From Actinomortierella ambigua (Eukaryota > Mortierellomycota > Mortierellomycetes > Mortierellales > Mortierellaceae): a stretch of 64,000 nucleotides of DNA. Each line of letters opens with the position of its first letter. Within the stretch, counting starts at the first letter, position 1. The notes under the pieces were generated by a model, which did not search any database, was not told the origin of the DNA, and saw only the letters and a list, made by a program, of their open reading frames with translations. Both the position numbers and the translations under genes were made by a program. Of this stretch, positions 38,484 to 48,167 are shown one piece after another. The DNA is taken from the NCBI GenBank assembly GCA_016098155.1, contig JAAAJB010000096.1, positions 1 through 64,000 on the forward strand, read 5' to 3'.

Positions 38484-41400
38484 AGAAGCACACACACATA
38501 CACACACACGCGCGTCTACCATCCTCCAATCTGTTCTGTACACCATCTTCTGTATCAAAAAAAAACAACACAAAATAGCACGCTTCTTTCTCACTCATCG
38601 AGGAAACCAAAGGCGTGGTGGGACCAAGTCAACGGGACAGAGTTCAGGGCAAGACAGACAACCAACACAAAAAAAAAAAAAAGGCTAAAGCGAGGGCGAG
38701 ACACAAAAAGCTCATGTGCCGCGACACGTTCTCCCTCCGACAACGGTCAGTTATTTCTCCGCTCGAAAGGTACGGTACACGGAAGGAACGCCTTGCACCT
38801 TGCGTCTCTCTCTTTCCCTCTCTCTCCCTCTCCCTCCCTTCCTCCCCCCTTTTGGGACCAGCTCCATGTTCTCTCCGTTTATCTATCTTTCTCCGTCTAT
38901 CTCTTGCAACGGTCTCTCCCCTCCTTGCCTGGCTTTGCTTTTGCACCTGACATTGCCCGTTGGGACCATTCAGGCAAAGACCGGCGGCTGTAGCAAACAG
39001 ACATGGGGGGGGGGAGAAAGTAGATGGAGGAGGGGGGGGAAGAAGAGGAGGGGGAAGGGCACAAGAAGACATGCCATGTTTTGCCGAAGACCAAAGACAA
39101 GACAAACAATACTGACCGCGCCTCGTTTCTCGTTTCTCTTTCTGTTTGTCATTGTTTATTCTATGCTCCTGAATGGCTGGCCACCGTGTCTTTCCAACCA
39201 ACACAACACACCACAACGCAACGCAACGAACAAAATCCCTACCCCACTTTCGAACCTGGACATCCCATCGTGATCACGCTCTTCATTCCCCTACTGCGGG
39301 CTCCCCTCCTCCTGACTCACTCACTTATGCACTCCCACCCCTCTTTCCACCTCTCCTCCTCCTACTTCATTCGCCGCCTCATTGTCTCCCCCTCTTCCTT
39401 GACGACAACACTCCTTTCTACAACTCCTGGCTTGCCTGTTCTTTCTCACCCCGGAATGGATGTTTTCCTCGTCTCTGCAACACATGTTTACCCCAACCCT
39501 TGCGCACACACCCCTCCCATCCTACTTTTCGGATGACTTCACCTGCTCTCAATTCATTCCTGACCTGGTGGGGGGCTCTCGGCTGTTGTAACCATTGATC
39601 CCTGCTTTTTGTGTTCCCATCGTCTCCCTTCCCATACTTCTCTCTTGCCCCCATCCTTTCCTACCATCTCTACACGTAACCTTGCATTGATTGGCCTGAC
39701 CGCTTCTTTAGGCATGAATGACGAAAGGAATCCCAGGGAGCATGAAAAAAAACAACTATCGACAATCGGACAGACCATGGATACGTGTACCTCTCCCGTC
39801 CTCGGTGCTTTATAGGGGAAGACCGCTAATATCTCCGTCCCCCTCCATGTCCCTATTTTTTTTTTCGTGCAATTACACATGTAGTATATGTGATTTCGCT
39901 CTAGCAAAGTCTTTTTTTTTTGTCTTCGTCTTATCTCTTTCACAGACCGATTCCTAGCGCCCTTGTTTCTCTCCACTTCACCTTACTTCTACTTACTAGC
40001 TCCTAATGTTTCAATAATAATCCTTTTTTTTTTTTTTGCATAATGCATTTCTTTTTGGCTGTACATGTGGCGCACTGGCTGCAGATTGTTTTGGACCTTG
40101 CAGGGCATGAATGAGAGAGAGAGGGAGAGAGAGAGAATGCGTGGGGGAGAGCGTGGGCAGGGGGTGGGCGGAGGGCGTAGGTGAAATGCAGCCCTAAAGG
40201 CCTTGTTTTTTTCTTGTCCCCATGAGGTCAGGTGGGACTTCTCTAGTGCACATCACTCTATTGGTTTATCGTGGTCATCATCAATATCAATAACGACAAC
40301 GACAACGACCACAACAATAACAACAACATCAACAACAGCAACAACAACAACAACAACAACAGCAGTAGTCTACCATCCACCCTCAATGGAACCACACTTT
40401 GCAACCACGAAACCCTCCCTTCTCTTCCAAAACACCGAATCTTGGCCACGACAATGATTCTCTTTGTTATGCCCTTGGTTCTAGTGTCTCGTGCCCGGCA
40501 GTAACTTGGACTCTGAGAAGAAGTACAAAAAAAAAGGAGAGGACACTTGACGGCAAGAAGTAGAAGTAGAGGAAGAACAAAAAAAAGGGGGGGGGGGGAA
40601 GCGGAAGGGGAAAGAAACAGAACAGAAACACTGACCCTCTTTGATTGTCGCGCGTCAACAACAATGTCGACGCTTCCCTATCGAAGGGATACTTTGTTGC
40701 ATCCAGTTAGTCTGCACCCTACAAGCAATCATTGAAAGTATCAAAGGCTGACTCGTTGGGTTTCCCTCCCCCCCCCCAACTTGGCCTGAACACTTGGACC
40801 CAGTCGGATCTTCCATTTTGTGCGAGTGGACCCACACCCCTTATCGCAGTGCGCAGTGAAAAAAAATAAGCTTAAAGTGAGTGTCTCGATCCATTTTTGG
40901 AAATGATGGGTGGCCAAGTGCGGTTGGGGTGTGTGTCGCCCTTCAGGGAACAAGGGGAGAGAGAGCTCCAACCCATGACTTGAAAGTGCCGAGACCCAAA
41001 GATCAATATGCAAAGAGATGTGGTAGCAGCAGCAGCAACAGCAACAACAACAACAGCAACAACGGCAACGACAAACAACAATGTAAAGAGACAGATGCAC
41101 ATCGATGCACAAAACAAAAGAGAGAGAGAGAGAGAGAGAGAGACACGCATGAGGAAAAGGAAGTGATACTCGAGTTACAAAGGCACAATTATGTTTTACG
41201 CGAAAGAAAAGGAGGACCAAAGAGTCTCTGCACGCATGCAAGTTGCGTGAAGGAAAAAAAAAAAGGCAAGGATTTGACGGACTCTTGCTTTTTCGCTTTG
41301 CTTTTTTTGCTGTTGCTTATGTAGACACTCATGCCTTCGTGTTTGGTCCTGGCCCTCCTGATTATCAACATCGGGGGGATATCCATGTCTTGGAGCTGGC

Positions 41401-41601
41401 GTAAAGCGAGCCTTGATTCTAAAAAACTGGGTCTGAACCGTGGAGAGAAGAAAAGCTAACTAACGTTGACCGTAGATCCTTCGCTCATACAGTTCTGTTT
41501 TAAAATGCCATGTCTATTGAAACAAATGATGTCGAGGTGAAGAAGTGATATAACTATATGTTTTGAGAGTGTGGTGTATGTGTATGTCTGCGCGCGTGTG
41601 T
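38484..41601. other. 3.1-kb intergenic region with simple repeats
   Basis: This stretch lies between two convergent genes and shows no supported gene. It contains C/T-rich (38800-38900, 39250-39450), G-rich (39003-39060), (GA)n and (CAA)n stretches, plus T-runs. ORFs of up to 190 codons here are translations of these repeats and lack ordinary protein composition. Part of the left side may be the 3' UTR of the Ala/Glu/Lys-rich gene. Confidence 0.5.
40287..40365 (+). repeat. CAA/AAC microsatellite
   Basis: An imperfect (CAA)n stretch of about 80 bases contains ATC, CAG and ACG variants. A similar but shorter CAG/CAA tract lies at about 41027-41082 and a pure (GA)n run at 41119-41144. All lie outside recognised coding regions. 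Confidence 0.8.
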
Positions 41602-43415
41602 CTACTCATCGTCTTCTTCTTCCTCGTCCTCTGGCGCCTCATCCTCATCCTCAGCTTCCTCATCCTCAGCCTCCTCATCCTCCTCGTCCTTCTCGTCCTC
41701 GTCTCCATCGAGCGGACAAAAGTCCTGGTATGCTTGGTACAGAGTGTAGACCTTGCGACGGTTCTGGTCCACTGTCTCCTTGTTGGCACCGACAGCAAAC
41801 AGCCGCTTCTTGATACCAATCAGGTCATAGTCAAACACTGTCGCACTGCCCTGGACCTCTTGTGCCTCATCATCGCCTTCTTGTGGTGCTGCCTCGTCTT
41901 CGTCGGAATCCTCAGCCATCTCAACATCTTTGCTCTCTGCCTCATCGTCCTCTTCCTCGCCCTTGTCAAACACTGTGAGATCCTCATCTCCGTCCTCACC
42001 GTCATCATCAGCCTCGGCTAAATACACAAGAATGAAGAGGGATTTGTATAAGTGAAAGAAAGAAAAAGACAGACAGGAGACTGACAAAAACAACAAAAAG
42101 TCAAACGAAGAGTTTTTTTTTCGTAAAACGTACCAGTCTTTCTCAAGATAGCCTCAAAGACTTCCTCAGCGACCTTTCGGAAGACCATGTTGTTGATCGT
42201 GTGACCCAACAGGTGGAACATGGGCTCCAACAATTGGGCCGAGGGCACCTCTCCCGATTCCTCGGGCTTGACATTCCGCTCCAGCTCCTCCAGGTAGATT
42301 TCAATAATATGGTATCGAATGCTGTCAGGAACCGTCTTGTTCGAGGCACTATATTCGAGAAGAGAGTTTCGGGGGGAGTTCCGAAGAAGTAAAAGCAGGG
42401 GGGGGGGGCATGTGAAATTAGTTTGTTAGATTTTCTATTGTCCCTGGTAAAATGTTTGTCGACCTGTTTTTTTTTCTTCTCATCATGAAATGGAAACAGC
42501 CATGTGAACATACTTCAGAGGTCCGTTGATCATCAAAGTCGTGTATTCCTCAATTGTTGCCAGATCCCAGTTGTTCTCCTTGAGCATCTTGAAAGAGTAG
42601 TAGATAAAACGACGCAACAAGAAGTAGTACTTGTCCATTCTATCATACAGGAAATAAATGTAATGCAACGCATTGAACGAAAGAAAATTGTAGACAATAT
42701 ATATATAACACTGTTAGTGCGCGCTTGGGCCGTGATGATGCCTCGTTTCAATGTGTGACCATGTCTCTTTCTCTCCCGTCCATGAAAAAAAGAAAGAAAG
42801 AAAGATGGGTTACCTCAGACGGTCAATGTTGTTCCACTCGGCGGCAATGGTCTCCCAAAAGGCGGAAATGAAATGCATGACCGCTTCCCGCGGCACACGC
42901 AGGATAAGAGACGACAGGGTATCGCTGAGCTGCTGTTGGATCACAGGCTTATCGGACATCCACACGCCTACAAGTTCATATACACATCGCATGAGGAGTG
43001 GTAAATGGGAGGTGGAGGAGGTTAGAGCTTGGCTCTTTTTACCATTCGTTCCTGATCGAAACCATAGACTTAACAACCGCGGGGGAGGTGAAGTTCATCA
43101 ATTGCTTTTGAGTGTCAACATACAGAAGAAAAGACCCTTCCACAGCTTCATGACCTCCAGATCAGTAAAGCTCTTCTTGTGAGAGATCCATGTCTTCAGC
43201 GCCTTCACGGCCTTGTCTCTAATTTTCTTGTCTATTTGGCAATGAGGTAGGGGAAGAGGGGGAGGGATAGTCGTGCGAGAAGAAGAAGAGGGTCAGCTGT
43301 CCATGAAGTTGTAATATGTTTTCTTTTTATTGAATGCATAGAGCCAAGTCTACAACATACCACTGGAAGCGAGACGCTTTCCGAATGGCGACGATGACTC
43401 TTTAGCAGCAGGCAT
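41602..43415 (-). CDS. RRP1: Ribosomal RNA-processing protein RRP1 (Nop52 family)
   Basis: RRP1 is a nucleolar factor for 27S-to-25S/5.8S rRNA maturation in 60S assembly. Six minus-strand exons (43415-43361, 43231-43124, 42967-42814, 42639-42514, 42348-42134, 42017-41602) give 357 aa. The helical Nop52 domain covers about 1-220. Family-typical pieces include PFGKRLASSDKKIRDKAVKA, the LEVMKLWKGLFFCVWMSDKP segment, IDRLRMDKYYFLLRRF, and SIRYHIIEIYLEEL. The last ~120 residues are very acidic (Asp/Glu runs, e.g. DEDEAPEDEEEEDDE), as in many nucleolar proteins. They flank a short non-acidic island (VFDYDLIGIKKRLFAVGANK). The gene is head to head with RPL26, so two 60S-related genes share an upstream region. 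Confidence 0.95.
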
Positions 43416-44062
43416 AGTGATGGGTCGGTCGTTTTGGGTGGTGGGCGGGAGGGGTGTGTGTGCATCACTTTTTTTCTGCAAGTTTGTTTGGACGACTGTT
43501 ATCTTTATGTGCTTCAACCATTTTAAGTTTAATGTAACATCCAAAATTTATATATTTGGATGGACAATCTTGAGCTCTTTAGTGCCTTGACAGAGTCCTT
43601 TGGCCGGCGCAAGCTTGCTCTACTCTCTCACTCTATCAGGCGATGGAAGGAATGTGAGAATGTTTGACTCTAAGCCTTGTCATCGGTTATTCTAAATGAC
43701 AAAAGAAGGGCTTGAGGCGCGAGGTGTATATGTGATAGAAACAAATGTTTGCATCAAGGACACACAAAAATTAAGGGAGTCGGGAGGCCAGATTAAACCT
43801 CGATAACCAGCCAAGAGTCTGCAGTGCACGAGCATGTCCAAACTCTCAGAATATACATTTCATCACACCATGGAGGGGTCAAAGACATCGCCTAGAATAA
43901 GGTGCTCCAGGTGGTTCAAGGGAGCGCTTCGATAGGGAAGCTACACAAGTGTTGGTGGCGACCAATTCGTGACTGTTTGAAGAGAGGGGCCGCAAAAAAT
44001 ATAGCTAGAGTCGAGAGGGCAAGTGGTTGTGCTCCTCCTCTTTCATCAGAATCTTATCCAGA
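43416..44062. promoter_or_regulatory. Divergent intergenic region, RRP1 / RPL26
   Basis: About 650 bases separate the RRP1 start and the proposed RPL26 start. AT-rich DNA near 43545 (AATTTATATATTTGG) could be a core promoter element. No conserved ORF is seen. Coregulation of the two ribosome-related genes is possible but not shown by any motif I can name. Confidence 0.45.
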
Positions 44063-45953
44063 ATGGTGTCCTACTCCGCCGGTAATCCATCCATCACAGG
44101 CGGAGGCCCATATCCATCCATCGGTGGTTCTCTCGCGAGCGGGTCGTTCAGGAGGGCAGCAGACAGTCATCGATGGTCGTTAGATCCTGCATTCTCAGGC
44201 AGTGTCGTCGTGGAGTGGGCAGAGCAGCGGCACCTTCATTCGTGGCGTCTAAGGGAGGGAAGAAGGTCGAGGACGACTTTTAACTCTGGACCAGCCTTCT
44301 GTTGAAGCTGAAAGGATGCGGAATCGGAATCGCCTTTACGATTGGAGTCCATTGGGGGAGCTCGCTGGCTCTGTTCTGCCTCATCTCGACAACCTGATGG
44401 AGGGGGTGAACCCTTGATCTTTGGATGACTGTCTGCACGCACCACCTTCGGAACACAGGACCCTTGCCCGCGAGGGGGGAACTATTCAAAGGCAAAAAAA
44501 TTATCACAACAACAGGGACTGACTCGACATACACTCTTTGAACCCACCTAGATGTCAGCTCTTCCCGCCGCAAGAGCAGAAAGGCCCACTTTTCTGCTCC
44601 CTCTGATCTTCGTCGTAAGATCATGAGCGCTTCCCTCTCCAAGGAGCTCCGGGAGAAGCACAGCGTAAGTTTTGCGGTCGGGGGTGCCCTTTGAACTTCA
44701 AGACCAGTGGGGGCAATGGTGAGTAGGCAGTTGTGGGGAGGGTTTTTGACTATTGACAGCTAGAGTCTCTTTTTCGCAGAAAGGGAGCGCCTCTACCTGT
44801 TGATGTTTTAGCCCTCCTCCTCTGCTTGCTCCCTTGTCATATCTCTGTCCATTTTTTTCCAGTCCCACCACGTATCCTCCATCCCGCTGCCGGTTCCTCC
44901 GTGGCAGAGTCTGGATGTCGAGAGTCGAGCCTCCCATGAAGTCTTTGCACTGCAACAAAAGTGCGCGCATGTCCGAATTGTTCTGCCTTTCTGGACGCCT
45001 ACATGGCCCTTCTGTTTGTTTCTTCACCTGGATGCCGGACGACTGCAATGGACGACATCTACTCTGTGTGTTCGATTGGCGATATCCCTTCTTTTCTCAA
45101 GGGGGGGGGTAGACACCAATTCAAAGGATCTTTGGCGGGAACCTCTTCGAACGAGGGGATTGTTGATAGACTGCCGCTTTCAGGGAAAGAGGTGTGGCTC
45201 AGCTCTCGCCAGGGATCTTGGAACGCATAGTGTGTAGTGTCGCCAGCAATTCGGTCGTTGTCCTGGAAGGAAGATCAGCAGGTGGAGGGCTTGGTCCAAC
45301 AGTCAATATCGTGCGCGCCTTTATTGCATTGCCTTTTTTTTCATTGGGTCGCTTCTCTCTGTCTGGATCGTCTGTATGGGGGACAGCAATGAGGAAAAGG
45401 GAGACAACGCAAGTTGTTTTTTTCCCCTGTGGATTGGATTACGACCGTTTGGGTTGTAGCTTCAATTGGTAATGACTCTTCGCTATTCTAAAAGCAACAG
45501 TTATGTACTCTTTTGCGGCTCGTTTTCACGGCGTACCAATCCTCGGACAAAACGAGATATGGCCTTTCCCCACTTATTCCCTATTTCTCGTCGTTGGGCG
45601 TGGGAAGTCTATCCTTTTTTTTTGTCATCTACCCTTTGAGCACACAAACCTAACCTATTTGACTCCCTTTCGTTTGCTCTAAACAGGTCCGCTCGATCCC
45701 CATCCGCAAGGATGATGAGGTCACGGTCGTCCGTGGCAACTTCAAGGGCCGTGAGGGCAAGGTCGTCCAGGTCTACCGCCGCAAGTGGGTCATCCACATT
45801 GAGCGTGTCAACCGCGAGAAGGCCAACGGTGCCTCCGTTGCCGTCGGTATCCACCCCTCGAAGGTCGTCATCACCAAGGTCCACATGGACAAGGACCGTC
45901 AGGCCCTCCTGGATCGCAAGAACCGCTCCAAGGTTGCCAAGACTGAGGCTTAA
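44063..45953 (+). CDS. RPL26: 60S ribosomal protein L26 (uL24)
   Basis: Three exons are proposed (44063-44081, 44552-44664, 45687-45953), giving 132 aa. Exons 2 and 3 are certain. They encode [28 protein letters not shown], then [20 protein letters not shown] (KOW motif), [20 protein letters not shown] and [11 protein letters not shown], the standard uL24 sequence near the exit tunnel. Exon 1 is inferred: ATGGTGTCCTACTCCGCCG followed by GTAATC is in the right phase and gives MVSYSAD, six residues before the conserved Asp as in the yeast protein. Intron 2 is 1022 bases, long for this window. I found no clear C/D snoRNA boxes in it. The gene is convergent with RPS15. Confidence 0.88.
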
Positions 45954-46504
45954 ATGGTAGACCTCAGATTCTTTTGAGCACCTATTGTTTTTTCCTCCCC
46001 CGTCTTCTGACATCCACGAAAAAAAAGGCCATTTCTTTGTAGCACAATGAAAATAACTTGTGTGAATAAAAAAATAGTCGGACCAATATATATTATATCA
46101 CTTTGTATATTGAGAAGTTTATGTACGTGTTTGCTCCCTGCGGTGGCTATCGCCGCCAGCGCTGCGTGCTTTATTATTTCAGGGCTTTTGCAGCACGACA
46201 GAGCTCGACTGACTGCACTGCTGCACTGGCCACCAAAAAAAAAAAAAAAAAGCTTCAGTCGCCTCGCGTGCCTGTTCGAACAAACGTTGCTCAAATTTGT
46301 GACGCCTTGGAGGACATGTTCAAGTCAACAGCGACAAAGAAAACAGATATCCATTTAAAAAACACGCCAGACACTTTCTTGCCTCCAAGTCCAATAAATC
46401 AAAATGTCCACAACAGAAAACAGAAAACGATACAAGGACGGTATTCAAAGTGCACAAACGTCCACTGTGATTTATTTTCAAAGAAGCCGAACAATCCAGT
46501 CCTT
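45954..46504. other. Intergenic region between convergent RPL26 and RPS15
   Basis: About 550 bases hold the two 3' ends. An AATAAA-like AATAAAAAAATAG lies near 46063 on the + strand, and a long A17 run lies near 46230. No gene is visible. The ORFs here have no family signature. Confidence 0.5.
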
Positions 46505-48042
46505 TTACTTGAGGGGAATGAAACGGGAAGAGTGGGTGGCACCGATACCCTGAATGATGAAAAAAATAGAGACAAACACGAACGAGTGGGTATGTTAGCG
46601 CCATGACAACGTCTTTAAACAACAGGACATTCTTCTTTTTTTTTTTCGTGACAAAAAAAAAAAACCAGTGCAGTTCACTTACGGGACGACCGTGCTTGAC
46701 AGGCTTGTAGGTGATCGAGAACTCACCAAGGTAGTGACCGATCATCTCGGGCTTGATCTCAATCTGGTTGAAGGTCTTACCGTTGTAGACACCAACAACG
46801 GAGCCGATCATCTCGGGGACGATGATCATGTTGCGGAGGTGGGTCTTGACGACGGCGGGCTTCTCCATGGGAGCAGCCTCCTTCTTGGCCTGACGGAGCT
46901 TCTTGATGAGACCCATGGGCTTGCGCTTGAGGCCGCGGGTGAATCTTCTGCGGGCACGAGCGTGGACAAGGTCCATCAGCTCCTCGGAGGAGAGGTCCAG
47001 AAGCTTATCGAGGTCAACGCCACGGAAAGAGAACTTGCGGAAGGTTCTCTTCTTCTTCACATCGACAGCAGCATCATCGTGGTGAGCGTCAGCCTAAGGG
47101 GAGAGAGAGTAAGGAAGGGGGCAGGGTTGTCGACAAAGACAAGCACAGGAAAAAAAATGTCAGCACGTCTGAGGTGTTGCAACAAAACGAATCGTGCACT
47201 TGGCTAGAGGTAGGGCGAGGAGGCGAGAGTGGGGAAGGGTAACGGGGAATAGGGGGGGGGATAGTGCTTCAGAGAGACATCGCCGCAGCCGCAGATCTGC
47301 TTCCGTCCTTTTGAGTGATGACATCTGATGCTTTGTTGGTGAAGTTGGACAGGGTTGCTGAGGGCTGCTGAGGGTTGTTGCTGTTGTTTGGTGCGTCGCT
47401 GTTGTTTGGTGTCGCCTAACAGTTTGTCGTAGCTTCGTCTCAAAGATGAACTGACGAAAGCCTAGGGGTAGGAAACCTTTCCCACAGCTCTTAGTCAAGC
47501 TCATCCTGAAGACGTTGAAACGGCAACCCTTCTATTTGGCGATTGATAGTCTTTGGTTGCAGGCGACTCTGCTACTGGCGAGTTGGTGAATATTGAGCCA
47601 GCAATCCTCCAAGGCCAAGACGCCAGACGCAACTTGAGATGAAAGGTTACTTCTCCTGGTGATGTGAAGCTGGCCAAGTCGTCTCAAGTTTGAATCATAA
47701 CGATGGTGGGAGCGTTATGATTCCCCCGTCTTCGCTTCCTCCCCTGAAAAAACGACAGCTAGCCTCAAAGAGTCCTCCACTCCAGTGCCTCGACAAAGAC
47801 AGCAAAAGAGACAAACGTGATGGCTCCTGTTTGGTTGAATCAAAGTTCCGATCTCTGATGACGGTGAGGACAAGGGGGGGATGGTGAGCTATGGTGATTC
47901 CTGAGGCGAGTTGGTAGCGATGGTCGGTCCCGACAGAAGCAAATATGCGGCAAGATGGCACTCTCCAAGACACAAAACACCCCTTATGATCGATGGATGG
48001 GTATGATGCCGGATGGATGGATCGTCAGCAAATGCGCACCAT
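46505..48042 (-). CDS. RPS15: 40S ribosomal protein S15 (uS19)
   Basis: The two main exons are certain. Exon 47093-46683 encodes [20 protein letters not shown] and then [54 protein letters not shown] and [17 protein letters not shown]. Exon 46549-46505 encodes [14 protein letters not shown] and stop, the canonical uS19 C-terminus near the decoding centre. Exon 2 opens in phase 0 without a Met, so a first exon must exist. The only phase-compatible candidate I find is a bare ATG at 48042-48040 in TCAAAAATGGTGCGC. It would give a 152-aa protein and a ~950-base first intron with a weak GTGCGC donor. That first exon is tentative; the real one could differ. Confidence 0.85.
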
Positions 48043-48167
48043 TTTTGATAGAGTTGAGGTAGAGGAAGAACATTCAATACACTCACTGTTCTCCTTTTAG
48101 GCACAGCTCGGTCACAACTCCCGCCCCTCAAAATTTTATTGGCTTAGGAGGTCACTGCTTCTTTTTT

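Noticed and set aside
37632..38594. 320-codon minus-strand Leu/Gly/Ser-rich frame
   Set aside because: It is antisense to the Ala/Glu/Lys-rich gene, whose codon bias clearly marks the plus strand as coding.
39024..39536. 170-codon plus-strand frame downstream of the Ala/Glu/Lys-rich gene
   Set aside because: It translates G-rich and then C/T-rich simple sequence. There is no codon bias or motif and it overlaps other equally long frames.
40110..40140. GA-rich tract considered as a promoter element of a missing gene
   Set aside because: No coding start follows within reach and the same tract type occurs in clearly intergenic DNA.
44665..45686. Possible C/D box snoRNA in RPL26 intron 2
   Set aside because: No convincing RUGAUGA and CUGA pair flanked by a terminal stem was found by eye, so it is left as a search to run rather than a feature.
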